64,000 nt of DNA from contig NC_133194.1 in the NCBI RefSeq assembly GCF_049306965.1, forward strand, positions 10,877,501-10,941,500, read 5' to 3'. Under the pieces are notes generated by a model. The model was not told the origin of the DNA. It saw only the letters and a program-made list of their open reading frames with translations, and did not search any database. This stretch comes from Danio rerio. Lineage: Eukaryota; Chordata; Actinopteri; Cypriniformes; Danionidae. Made by a program: the position numbers and the translations under genes. How positions within the stretch are numbered: the stretch's first letter is position 1; every line of letters begins with the position of its first letter. Shown piece by piece: positions 14,101 to 23,896 of this stretch.

Positions 14101-15005
14101 AATTCACATTTATATGAATATATGTGTACATTTTCTTAAATCAAAAATGTAGATTTATAATATTAATATAACATTAATTAAATCATTTTATTGTTGATGT
14201 ACAGTGAAACTGATGAATCCATGGTGAGGTAAATGACGTTATGAAGTACACTGCTGTTTCATTTGAATAAGTACCCGACTTGTGTCCTTGCGTCCTCGGG
14301 AGTTCGTTCTTCCATGTCTTAACTTGGCAAGTCTGAACTTCCAAGGACGCAAGTCCGAACTTTGCGTAGTTGATATTGAGAAACAGCACATTTCAATGTG
14401 GTGATGTCATTGGCCTGTAAACATTTCCTGCTTGTTATCAAACTATTTTATAACTGTAACAAAAGGCTTAATGTTAAAACAGCTATCATGACATTATTTA
14501 TCAATATGTGGCTGTTTTTAAACTCTCGGAAGCTGTAGAAATTAAACATGTAAAACAGAAAATACGTTGGAACCAGTGTTTTTATTTACAATCCTCAAAA
14601 TGGTCTGTATTTTAGCTGCTTGTTTAAACTACTTATGTAAAATGAGCTAAATTAACACAATTCTTGAATCCAGCATTTTTTTACAGTTTACAATAACCAT
14701 GATTTTTAAAATTCTGGTAAAAGGCCAGTTATCATTAATTTGCATACATTCAAATGTTTCTTTTACCTCTCTGTCTCTTAACAGGTGTCTTAATCTTCCT
14801 CGGCCTCATAGTTTTCCACCAGTCAGTGCTTTCATTTTTAGCAAGTGACCAATCCATACCTCTCCGGCATCAAATGTCATGGTCGGTGACATGTGTGGGC
14901 TGTGCTGGAGCTCTGGTGGTTGTCGCTGGAGTCTTGTTTTTGGTACTTGCTCTTCCATACAGTCCGTGGGAAAAGTGCTTACCTAAGAAGAACAGTGACA
15001 TCTAG
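7999..15005 (+). CDS. cacng6: Voltage-dependent calcium channel gamma-6 subunit (complete, 4 coding exons)
   Basis: Coding exons join 7999-8398, 8485-8559, 11346-11483 and 14785-15005, giving 277 aa. All introns are phase 1 with GT/AG ends. The start is the first ATG after an in-frame TAA at 7981. A long basic N-terminus (RGKGRKRRHR, about residues 35-44) leads into TM1 (about 62-86). The claudin/gamma family signature GLWKCC is at about 105-110, and glycosylation sites lie at N96 (NQT) and N136 (NCT). TM2 (about 160-186), TM3 (about 193-215) and TM4 (about 237-262) follow. Blocks such as MWS at the start, VGTEFWVEL, CTKFFxTGEN-like sequence (NCTFFKFYTTGEN), CIIMAVSKG and PWEKCLPK align with gamma-6 as I know it (human about 260 aa). 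Known role: gamma-1-branch subunit that associates with and damps voltage-gated calcium channels in the plasma membrane; it has no TARP PDZ ligand. It converges with cacng8. The a/b paralogue is unresolved. Confidence 0.93.
8485..8559 (+). CDS. cacng6: cacng6 coding exon 2 (75 nt)
   Basis: The acceptor is CATTATAG at 8484 and the donor AAGG|GTGAGT at 8560. The exon encodes the end of the first extracellular loop (ESNCTFFKFYTTGENIVLFQ). Only an 86-bp intron separates it from exon 1. The reading frame fits both neighbours. Confidence 0.9.
9248..10082 (-). mobile_element. Tc1-like DNA transposon, broken (in cacng6 intron 2)
   Basis: The left end has ACAAAAGTCTTGT and the right end ACAAGACTTTCATCAG, an inverted pair. 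On the minus strand, transposase pieces read VEGKIMVWGYIQYEGERELC and QDICAAHYITN (within 9723-10,019), then NINVHVWGRMKK and FDELWVSCMNAFFAIPDDII (within 9472-9672), the catalytic-domain part of a Tc1/mariner DDE transposase. The frame changes around 9700 within the catalytic region, and the N-terminal DNA-binding half is absent, so it is inactive. The same family occurs at 60,784-61,546. It sits antisense inside cacng6. Confidence 0.88.
10083..11030 (+). other. cacng6 intron 2, no further feature seen
   Basis: Intronic AT-rich sequence with no recognised exon or element. A slightly more GC-rich block near 10,745-10,800 may be old repeat sequence. Confidence 0.4.
11031..11120. repeat. (TAA)n microsatellite in cacng6 intron 2
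   Basis: About 90 bases of nearly uninterrupted AAT/TAA repeat. Confidence 0.95.
11346..11483 (+). CDS. cacng6: cacng6 coding exon 3 (138 nt)
   Basis: The acceptor is CCCCTTCAG at 11,345 and the donor TCAG|GTAACG at 11,484. The exon encodes TM2 and the start of TM3 (DLTVASAMFAIISLFLMVMG, then CIIMAVSKG and AAVCFILS). It is phase 1 at both ends, close to the family's usual 138-141 nt exon 3. Confidence 0.93.
11585..11760. repeat. Dispersed TIR repeat, left half
   Basis: The segment starts CACTGTAAAAATGCAGGG and includes 'AACATAAAACAATTAAGTTGTC'-type blocks. A reverse-complement end (CCAGCATTTTTTTACAG) lies at about 14,672-14,688. Related copies are at 47,445-47,620 and, reversed, at 52,440-52,590. 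The two halves flank about 2.85 kb of other repeats and look like one element split by later insertions. Confidence 0.5.
11761..13205 (+). other. cacng6 intron 3, repeat-derived sequence
   Basis: Two close TAATCTAGATTA motifs (11,875-11,922) form a small inverted repeat. Another fragment of the 11,585 repeat family shows at 12,300-12,345. No exon is seen. Confidence 0.4.
13206..14390. mobile_element. Inverted-repeat DNA element in cacng6 intron 3
   Basis: The left end reads CTGTTTCTCAATATGCG (about 13,210) and the right end GATATTGAGAAACAG (about 14,370-14,384). Both carry inner 'ttgcgtcctTG/CGTCCTCG' motifs. The body (about 1.2 kb) encodes no recognisable transposase, so I call it non-autonomous. 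A fragment with the same right end lies at 19,109-19,229. Confidence 0.65.
14600..14695. repeat. Dispersed TIR repeat, right half
   Basis: This is the reverse-complement partner of 11,585-11,760: 'CTGCTTGTTTAAACTACTTA', 'AAAATGAGCTAAATTAACAC' and the end 'CAGCATTTTTTTACAG'. Confidence 0.5.
14785..15005 (+). CDS. cacng6: cacng6 coding exon 4 (last)
   Basis: The acceptor is TCTTAACAG at 14,784. The exon encodes the rest of TM3, a short loop, TM4 and the C-terminus PWEKCLPKKNSDI, and stops with TAG at 15,003. The tail lacks the TTPV or SPC endings of TARPs, as expected for gamma-6. Confidence 0.93.
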
Positions 15006-15356
15006 TGGAGCGGAGGCTAAAGTGAACTTGTATAACTTTACGCTGACATTAATGTCATGTACAGCCCACATAATTATTCCTGGGATATATACAGAAGGAG
15101 GTTGGCCAGACATTCTTGCAGATTATTACATTGGAACTGTTCTGTGATGGGATCATCCAGCTTAATTACAAAAATCTATATAAGCTAAAAACTACAAGAG
15201 AATGAAATAGTTTGATATCTTTTTTTTTTTTTTGGTGTAAAATTAATTGTGGTTTATTTTTGGTTGAACTATTCATTTTATTAGTTCAGTCAATGATTAT
15301 AAATTGCATTCGACATTTGTCCTGTATAAAATATAGCAGTTTTTTTGAAATGGTCA

Positions 15357-15394
15357 AATAAACCTTATTTATGTTTTATTTCATTACAAATAAA
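15357..15394 (+). terminator. Candidate cacng6 polyadenylation signals
   Basis: AATAAA occurs at 15,357-15,362 and again at 15,389-15,394, about 350-390 bases after the stop codon. Which one is used cannot be read from sequence. Confidence 0.5.
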
Positions 15395-17104
15395 CCTTAT
15401 TTGGGTTAAATATACATATTAATAAGCTGTTTGGGAATTGAGATCCTGTTTTATTGAGCCTTTTCTGAAGATTAATTGTCGGAAGACAATGTTATAATGT
15501 CTTATAAGATTTATTATCTAGCATGGACAAAAACACAACTGTAAACTCACAGGTGTGACAACAATATTGAAAGACAGGAGTGAATTATCGAAATAATCAA
15601 TTTGTGGGGATTAGAATAGGACTCACTGCTACTCAGGTAGCTAAGAATTCTAGCCCAGATTTGTCATAAATCTGGCCTTGGCATACAGCATGTGGGCCAA
15701 AATGGCCCTGGTTTGGCAGAAGTGGCAAAAATTTGGCCCAGATGTAGGGTCTGTCTGAGGACTGCAAGACAGGGGCGTACCATTAAGGGGTGTAACTTGT
15801 AGTAGAGACAGACAAACTTGGCTCACTCGCCTGCATGAAGTACACTTAGAATTGTACAATGTTTTCCCAGAAAGGTGGAGTTTTTATAATAAAGTGTCAG
15901 GTGCATATGGAGAGGAAAAAAAGAGAGTCTCATGCAGGTGGTTTGTCAAACCCTATCATGTAGAATACACTTAAAATTGCACAAGCTTTAATAAGTGCAA
16001 GAATTAGGCTTTTATATTTATGTTTACTCATATTTTTTAAGTTCTGGTCTTAGCAATAAAGTATATCCTTTACATATAAACTTTACTGCTTTAAGTAAGA
16101 AAAATAAAGCTCCTTTTTTAACATTTAAGTTTAACCAGATATCTTTTTCTTTCTTTCTTTGCCACAACTATTTTAGAACAACTATATTTGTGTCTTCCAG
16201 TTATTTTTCCATGGTGAAGGAAATAAGAGAACCCCTTCACATCCTTAACAGTGCTGCTTGAGATACAATAGTGAATTTATTTAGCTAAGACTACACTGAT
16301 TATCTATTAACAGTCGTGCATCTTACGTGAAACAAACACATTGAATATAGCATTGCATATTTGAGAAGCAGCACGGTCGCTCATATTTTCATTTTAAAAC
16401 TACAGAACTGTAAATAAAAAAGAAATGACTACTTAAGGGAACACAAATTGAAGCAATGCACATTGTGAAACTAAAATGAGTAAAAGAGAGACATTGCCAG
16501 CTTTAACGGTGGAAATGTGCGATCAGATTCACAGACAGAGGGCAGTTTAGTCTTTCAGGAGGATCTTCAGCCATATTGAGAGTCTGCTTTTCTGTTTCTG
16601 ATCCATGGTTTTAGTTTGTCATCCGATGATGACAATGAAAAAGCCAGTTGATTCATGGAGCAGCCCTCTTCATCTGGGGGTGGTCGCTCAATGACAGCAA
16701 GAGATGAACTCAAATCAAAAGCATTAATTAAAAGCCCCGGCGTCTGCTGCTGCTGCTCCCGCTGCTTCCCATTGTGAAAACTGACACTGATGCTGATCTA
16801 GAATCAGTTATTGGAAGTGTTCGAGGAAAGCAGATCATAATAATGAGAAACTTTCATTGTTGGCAGCCTCTGGTGCATGACAGAAATAGCTTTCCAACTG
16901 AGTTGGGCCTGATTATGCAACAATCTGAAAAATGTGCTGATTTAAAACTCAAACTTTGAGTGTTACATTTTGTTAATTAATAAAGGCTTTATTTAAATGA
17001 TCACAATTTATTTTAAGGTATAATGTTTGGTATTATTAATCCATTAAATTACTAAATAAACGCCTAATTTTCTTGTTATTAACTTTGTAAGTATTAATAA
17101 ACAC
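15395..17104. other. Intergenic, no gene seen
   Basis: A segment near 15,640-15,760 with repeated 'GGCC(C)A(A/G)AT' words looks like a dispersed repeat. The rest, including a more GC-balanced block at 16,500-16,800 with a (CTG)4 run near 16,745, holds no exon I can support. Confidence 0.4.
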
Positions 17105-17345
17105 CAAGGCTGTGTCTGAAATCGCCTACTACTTAGTAGGTACTGCATTTGAAGTTAAATGTACTACTCGACCATAAGATAAGTATGTTCTATACAGTAG
17201 GAATGCGAGTAGTATGAACGGAAGTCAGATATACTACATCCGCCATTTTATTATCATCACGTGATCTACCTGCGTCACTCCCACTCATTAATTTGTTTGT
17301 GGTGCATCATGGGATATTGTAGCATCCATCGGATGCACTCTTTAG
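17105..17345. repeat. Dispersed repeat, relatives at 22.80 and 38.39 kb
   Basis: It begins GGCTGTGTCTGAAATCGCC and contains 'CTACTACTTAGTAGGTACT' and 'ACATCCGCCATTTT'. The first part recurs at 22,793-22,940 and the second at 38,440-38,610. It is a short non-autonomous element family. Confidence 0.6.
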
Positions 17346-17355
17346 AATCTCTCAT

Positions 17356-17436
17356 TGGTTCAGGCGTGTTTAATCAGGGCTGGAGCTGAACTCTGTAGGA
17401 AGGTAGATCTCCAGGAACAGGATTGAGCACCCCTGG
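17356..17436. mobile_element. Half copy of the palindromic MITE at 5.45 kb
   Basis: It ends GGATTGAGCACCCCTGG and carries GGTTCAGG and AGGTAGATCTCCAGGAACAG, matching the right half of the 5,449-5,645 element. Confidence 0.75.
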
Positions 17437-17647
17437 TATAGAAGAATGTAATTACGGATGCGGCCCAAATTATAAGCCATTAGTTAATATGTGAGAATTT
17501 TTACTTACACTAAAGTGTTAACAAAATAATTTAAATATTTATTTGAAATATCATATTTTAATAGGCTACTTACTGTAATGTTGTCAATCACTGCAAAAAA
17601 AAAAGAAAAGAAAAAAGAAAGATACACATTACAGCAAATACATTACA

Positions 17648-18065
17648 GCTTAAGGCTAGTTTATACTTCTGCATCAAGTGATTGTCGTGACCCATGGCAC
17701 AAGTCTTGCGTGTTGTCGTGCATTTATACTTCTGCATGCTGTTTTTGCTGCTCTGCAATCACACTTCCGAAACACTAGCTGGCAGTAGGGTTTTATGTTC
17801 CTCTTTGTCGAGTTTCTTCACTGGTGTTTTGTTTTTTCTGAACGCTAACTTGATGTACAAGTAGCATTCTGAGGCGGGATCCGGCAAACATTTAACAACT
17901 TCAACCATAAGGTAAACACAAAACAAAACTTTCCACCTGGAGCTCCTTCACGGCACTTGAAACTTGTAAACACTCGCTCCAACAGGTTCGCACAGCTCTA
18001 AGCTCCACCCACACTTGTCAGCACTACCAAGCCGACCAATCACAGAGCTTACGCTACGCATGGGA
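17648..18065. mobile_element. Diverged, truncated copy of the TIR element at 25.63 kb
   Basis: Shared landmarks in reverse orientation to 25,634-26,194 are TTTATACTTCTGCATCAAG, CACTTCCGAAACACTAG, GTCGAGTTTCTTC, AAACAAAACTTTC and CCAATCACAGAGCTTACGC. The far terminal repeat is missing. Confidence 0.7.
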
Positions 18066-18343
18066 CTGAGGACTGAACACAGAGCAGGATACAAAGCATA
18101 GCAAAGCAAAGCAATACTTATATAGAGCAAAGAACAGGTGGTGGTGATTAGGCTGATTGCAGGGAAGTTTAGAGGAACAAGAGTCACTACCGCCATCTAA
18201 TGTTGAGGAGTATAGGGCAATATCGCTGCGCCCTATAGTGGGTGGGAGGACGTGATGAAGTGCTGAGATATTACAATGAAACTTGACAGTAAAGCGGGTC
18301 ACATACTGGATGCACTGCTCAGTGTCACGCGACACAGTGCCAT

Positions 18344-18688
18344 GCATTTTAGAATTCTAAACATAGCCTTCTATCAGGGTATGCACACTGGCGCCACAAG
18401 TTGGTGGCTGTCCATAGCACCCAGCTATGACCAAGGACACTGTTCGCACACCGGATGTGCTGCTCAGTACCATGCTGTGACGCGCATATGACAGTTGAAA
18501 GCAATGCACATCGGACGCACACATTCGCACGTTATTTAAAATTAAACTATTCAGATGTTGCTCTGTGGCGCGGCAGAAATATTAAGAGTGTCCCAAGTCA
18601 AAGCTCCGTGCTGTAGACAGCTGCCGACTTGTGGCACCAGTGTGCATACCCTGAGAGAAATCTATGTTCAGAATTCTAAAATTCAATG
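18344..18688. mobile_element. Long terminal-inverted-repeat MITE
   Basis: Inverted arms of about 90 nt (18,346-18,438 and 18,588-18,687) share ATTTTAGAATTCT, CAGGGTATGCACACTGG and CCACAAGT in mirror image. The interior has two similar CGGATGTGCTGCTCAG-like motifs, one also just outside the left arm at about 18,308. No protein is encoded. Confidence 0.7.
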
Positions 18689-18847
18689 TATATTGTGTCA
18701 AAACAGCTTAACCTAGTTCTAGTAATGTCCAGATTTTAGAGTTAAATTTCAGTTTAGTTTAATTCTGGGTGGTTTAAATTTCACTGCTGAAAGTTCAAAC
18801 ACTGAAGAGCAAATCTACTAAAGTCCCGATCCAAGCAAGCCAGTGGT

Positions 18848-19108
18848 GACATTCATTCATTTTCTTTTTGGCTTATTCCCCTTATTTATTCGGGGTCACC
18901 ACAGCGGAATGAACCGACAACTTATCCAGCATATGTTTTACTCAGCAGATGCCCTTTCAGCTGCAACCCATCTCTGGGAAACATCCATACACACTCATAC
19001 ACTATGGACAATTTAGCCTATCCAATTCACCTGTACCGCATGTCTTTGGACTTATGGGGGAAACCGGAGCACCCAGAGGAAACCTGTGTGGAGCCCTGGT
19101 CACATCCG
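18848..19108 (-). mobile_element. DANA SINE, antisense, 5'-truncated
   Basis: Read on the + strand it is the reverse complement of the DANA body: ATTCATTCATTTTC tail, CACAGCGGAATGAACC, CAGCTGCAACCCATCTCTGG, CTTTGGACTTATGG and AACCGGAGCACCC. The tRNA-derived head is missing. The family is a Danio tRNA-derived SINE. Confidence 0.85.
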
Positions 19109-19229
19109 GTAACTTTCACACGTCCTCCCTTGTTGCGGTCTTGAGTTTTGAAACTGAACTTTGGCAGTTGATGATGATGCTACACGAGGACCCAAGAACG
19201 CTGAAGAATGCATATTGAGAAACAGCCAA
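19109..19229. mobile_element. Terminal fragment of the 13.2-kb DNA element family
   Basis: It ends GCATATTGAGAAACAGCC and contains CACACGTCCTCCCTTG and GAGGACCCAAGAACG, matching the ends of 13,206-14,390. It abuts the truncated DANA copy, so one inserted next to or into the other. Confidence 0.55.
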
Positions 19230-20508
19230 TGAGTGATATAGAATTAAATATACAGTTGTAAGATTTTTAAACGCAAGTTAAGCGTCTACTGTAACATTTC
19301 AGATAGCTATTGTAAAAATAAAATGATGAAACATATGATAAATACTCTACCATCATCATCCAGCATAACAGATACATGCATTTATGCAAACATGAACCCT
19401 ACTGATCATTCAAACATGTAATAAAGCGATCAATATAAACTCGCTTATACTTTTAATGATTAAAACCGAGCATAGTGGCAAGGAATAAACATTTAAAACA
19501 TAATTAATTGGCATTTTGGAGCTGCACTGTGACCCATAAATAGGCTCTTTCAACACACGTGCAGCACATGCACTTCAGTATTTTTCAGATATGTGCAATG
19601 ACATCCATGCTGAAGCCAAGATTCTGTTGCCTATTTCCATCCATCCGTTTCACATGTTCGGCATGCTCTCTTGATATGCATTACTCGGCTTGCCAATCAT
19701 CATAAGATCACCATGTCCCAAATGCAGTTGTGATCTATAATTTAATACACACTAAGCACCTTTTCATTCTACCTTGTTTCTTTCATTCCCTGTCACAAGT
19801 CGTTTTCTATTTTGACCTGCTTCCAGATTTCCATCTCGCTGTTCGTCCCACTCATCTCATTTCCTCCCTCCTGCTTCCTCTAAATTTAGAGCGTGGCCAA
19901 TCGCGCTCCAGAGGACGCAAGCAACACAAACATGGATTAGAAGTGCGCTTTCCCTCTCTCACAAACCTCTCGTAGAAACAGTGAGCTGATTTTATTTACA
20001 TCTAAACCTGGTCTGACTCCAGTGCGGCGTGGGTGCTCCGCTTTTGTTACATATCGGGTATGTTTACCTTCAGTGTGACCTAAATAAATCTGCAGGCCTC
20101 ACAGCAACTGAATCTTCTGATGAGTTACAGCTTGTTTACGTTCGGCCTATCTTTAAACTTTGCCCTTGTTGGTTTGACTTTTGAAAACTCTTGAGCTTAC
20201 AGTTCAGTTATGTACTTTCAGGAAGCTAATGATTGCTAACGGTATTCAAAGTCATGGAGACCACAAGAAACTGCTTGACACATGTCATTTTCTTCTGATG
20301 ACGCATTTCTTTTAATAGCATTCGCTACTTGCTAATGCTAGTCAGATTCATGTAGTCTTAGAGAAAATGAGATGTTTTTATTCTACAGTACATTATGCTT
20401 GGTAAGACTTTACTTGAAAAGGAATGCCATAAAAACCTTTATAATCATCAGATGGCTCATGTTATGAATGTAAATGAGCTTTTATGCATGCTTATAACAA
20501 CTGTCATT
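19230..20508. other. Intergenic, nothing recognised
   Basis: No exon, RNA gene or dispersed repeat could be supported. A pyrimidine-rich block at 19,780-19,890 is the only notable composition. Confidence 0.4.
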
Positions 20509-20509
20509 A

Positions 20510-20705
20510 GCCGTGTTTCAATTATCGCACCTAAAGCGAGTGAGCCAGGGCCAGTTGCATTTTCATAGTCACTTCCTGGGCCTGATCAGGCCAAAGCGGG
20601 GCTTTCTCGGGGCCAGCCTTTTTTTGGCCTTGGGCCAAAGAGGGCCAGCTGGGGCTTCGGGCAGCGTGAAAGGAGAGGCGGACTTTGCCCGAGTCTGATA
20701 AAGAT
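20510..20705. mobile_element. GGCC-rich element end
   Basis: A sharply GC-rich island in AT-rich surroundings, with repeated GGCCAG/GGGCC words (CCAGGGCCAGTTGC, GGGGCCAGCC, AGAGGGCCAGC). The pattern resembles the end of a fish hAT-type element that begins 'gtttccattatcg..'. No matching right end was found. Confidence 0.4.
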
Positions 20706-22298
20706 GGCATGCCATCATTACACTAGTTTTCTAATCGCACATGAGTACATATGCCAAACAAATAAATAAACAGCTGGTCAGTTTACAATTGGTTATTCCA
20801 TAAAACACCTTATACGCTAGGGGTCTTTTTGCTCATGATCGCCCTTATGTTTCCCTTTTAAATGTAAGGCTGTTATAATAAAATCACATTAAATTAATAT
20901 ACCAATATAAAACAAACAAAAGCAAACAATTTAGGTATATACAATACATGAATTAAACCGTTTTTAAGCTATATATAACTTTAATTTTACAAAGGCCTAT
21001 CTAAAAAAAAGATTTTAGATATTTTCCAAAATCAATAAACACCAGAGCAGGTTAAAAATATCATTTCTAAAGTATTTGGATACGATGATATTAATCAAAT
21101 CGTGCAAACAGAGCATTTTTTGGGTGAGTAAAAGCAGAAACTACCTTCTTTTCTGTCATCCAGTCCTGCGCAGTGCCGCTTTACAAACGCATTGGGTAAA
21201 ACTGCAAATAAAATATGTTCTATGTCCTCAAACAAGTGTATAGTTTTTATATGATGTGGTAAAATTTAGCCATAATCATGCATTTTAGGCTGTATAGAAT
21301 GGAAAGAGATTGTTTTTCTGTAACATAATTAAAACTCCAATCTTTATTGTAAAATGTCAGTTAAAAATTAAAATATATCAAAACTCTGTCAAACTAGATT
21401 TTACCCCAGCTCGTTCTTTGATTTCAATTTAGGGCCTCAAAGGGATAGAGTACCCTCCAGAAAAGTAACTTTACTCACCGTTAACAGTTCCAAACCTTTT
21501 TTCTCTTGAACACAACCTTGCTATTTTTAAAAATGCTGGAAACTTGTAGCCATTGGGATCCACGTTATTGAAAAAATACTAAAGACATCAGTGGTTAACA
21601 ATCCCCAACACCAATCCAAAGAGGTTGTTTACTATATTCATTCATTTAAACCTTGGATTTGTCAAATGTCATTATTATTTCAAACATCATTTAAAGGGCA
21701 TTTTTGTTGTTAAAATTTTCTTTAACCATTACTAAAACAATGTTACATATATTTATGCTGATGTGTGTGTGTGTGAGTGCTTACATTATACTAAATACTT
21801 TCAACAGTGTTTCAATTCAGAGAAATCTGCATTTTTAATTAGCAACACAGTCTGTGTCTTGCATCGCCTGTCAATGGTGTCCTTTCCGGTTAGCCTTGGA
21901 AAATGGTTTTACTTTTGTTGAAAGCATGAAAGCACAACTGCACATCTAGCTAGAGTGATGCTGAAGCTGCATATGCTTTATTAGACAGTTGAGTAACTGT
22001 ACTTCAAACTCACTCCATACCTTCAGTTAAGGGTTTGAAATGAATCCTTTATTGACATGATTGTTTAGTAATGTGTTTTTGAGTCACATTGAATCAATGA
22101 AAGCCGCTACAACTTTTTTGGGATGTCCCCTTTTTAAAGGGTATTTGGAGTCTCCCTGGGAGTGTGCTTTAGTCTTCGGAGGAGATTTTCTACTGAATAC
22201 GCAACTGTGCTTCCCTGAAAAAAGATGATAATTGCAGCTTTTAATTTATCATGATAGCTATTTTTTTACACGTTTGTTAGAACACACTCTTTTTGTGT
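20706..22298. other. Intergenic, nothing recognised
   Basis: AT-rich sequence without supported features; one short (GT) run lies near 21,764. Confidence 0.4.
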
Positions 22299-22305
22299 GA
22301 CCCTG

Positions 22306-22560
22306 CAGCCTGATCTCACAAGGAAACGTAAGTATTTTACGTTTTGGCAGTTTAGTGGCTAATTCATACAAATTCGTGCAAGTTCAGTTGTACGAGAATG
22401 TACGATTTTAAAAAGTAGGCGTGGCACCCAACCCCACCTCTAACCCCAACCGTCATTGGGTGATAGGCAAATCATACTAAATAGTATGAATTAGATTGTA
22501 CGAATTCATACGAATTAGCCCCTAAATCAAAAAGAAACAAATTGCTGTGAGATTGCGTTG
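22306..22560. mobile_element. hAT-like MITE with target duplication
   Basis: Terminal repeats are CAGCCTGATCTCAC at the left and GTGAGATTGCGTTG at the right (14-nt inverted match with mismatches). The direct repeat GACCCTGC (22,299-22,306 and 22,561-22,568) flanks the element, 7-8 bp as hAT elements make. The interior is partly palindromic (TAGTGGCTAATTCATACAAATT against AATTCATACGAATTAGCCCC). Relatives lie at 48,685, 49,777 and 52,137. Confidence 0.75.
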
Positions 22561-22792
22561 GACCCTGCTCGTTATGCCACTCATCCATAACTTCATTCCC
22601 TAAGTATGTATGTTATCATTTTAGTCATTTAACCAAAGAATGTATCTATCACAGCACTGTTCAGAACAGTACATTAAGATCATGTTTGTTACCGCACAAG
22701 AAACATAAATGCCATGCCTATGACATCAATAAATTACTAAAGTTACTGTACCATTGTGTCCTATTTTCTATAAACCCTTGCTACAAAACCTT

Positions 22793-22940
22793 GGCTGTGT
22801 CCAAAATCACCTACTACTTAAGTAGGTACTACATTTGAAAAAAAATATACTATAAATTCTATAAGTAGTTCTATAAATATACTTTATACTACTTGTCTCG
22901 CATAATGTTTGTATAATATGGAAGTATGTGATTTTTGTGG
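22793..22940. repeat. Fragment of the 17.1-kb repeat family
   Basis: It matches the start of 17,105-17,345: TTGGCTGTGTCCAAAATC, CCTACTACTTAAGTAGGTAC. Confidence 0.6.
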
Positions 22941-23046
22941 AACTTCAACATTTGAAATTCAAAAATTTATTTTCAGAATGAGCTCAATGTACAAACCTTT
23001 TCCACAAACTACTTCATCATCCAGTGTGTTACTACACTTACTTTAT

Positions 23047-23760
23047 GAGCTAATACCATAGACTGTAAAAAATATGGACGTAGTATCTGAGATGTCACCC
23101 ATGGGTTTCCAAAGAGTGCAAATGAAGCTACAAGTAGGCGAGGCCAACCTTTATTCGCACGCCATCGTGCCAACTGGAGGTAGCCAAAAAAGGGCAAAGA
23201 GGTGGGGCATGGAGTGCATTCAAATAAAAAAAAAATTGTAAATGATTAGTTATCTAAAATAAAACAAATACATTTATAGACATGAAATATGAGTAAATTA
23301 GAATTTTACCTACCTGGGAAATGGAGACCACTTGAATGGTTTGTGAGCACAATTAAGTGCACAGCATGCCATATTTGTAGGAAACAATTCTAAAAGGCAA
23401 TTGACTGTAATACGATGTATATGCCGAGTTCAGCGCCTAATCAGCCGGAATCAGCTGATGTCACCAGACAGTAAGCAGCGAGACCTAGCTGTCACTCAAG
23501 TGGCCACGCCCTTAATTATGCAGACTTAATAAAACTCAATATAAATTAAACGGATTAATTATTTAAAAAAAAAAAACACCCCCTCACAGATGTCATGAAG
23601 AACAATACTAGCTATACACACATTTTTTTTTTTTTTGTACCAGGTTGTAAACTCCGCCGTAAAGTTGGCCATTTTAACATTGGGGTCAATAGAAATGTGC
23701 TTTATTATTTATTATTATTACTATTTCATTTACTTATATTTTAGCTTTACAAGGGAGAGC
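23047..23760. repeat. Long dispersed repeat, second copy of 1.6-2.8 kb family
   Basis: It begins ACCATAGACTGTAAAAAATA and runs colinearly with 1,645-2,840 through GGTTTGTGAGCACAATTAAG, AATCAGCTGATGTCACC and GTAAAGTTGGCCATTTTAAC. No coding capacity is seen. Confidence 0.55.
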
Positions 23761-23896
23761 CGAATGTTGCCACTTGGCTAAACCAGAAAAAACAAAAAAA
23801 AAAAAAATTGCAAACAAACTTGTATTTTACTAGCTTTTCTTAATTTCCTTTGTCTTGAGGAGTCTTGATTCTGACACCTGCTGTTGTGGATGTATC

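Noticed and set aside
16500-16960. Possible extra exon with a CTG run in a GC-balanced block
   Set aside because: No frame with splice sites and no recognisable protein on either strand.
22306-22330. CGTAAGTATTTTA as a splice donor of a hidden exon
   Set aside because: It is part of the hAT-like MITE and recurs in other copies.
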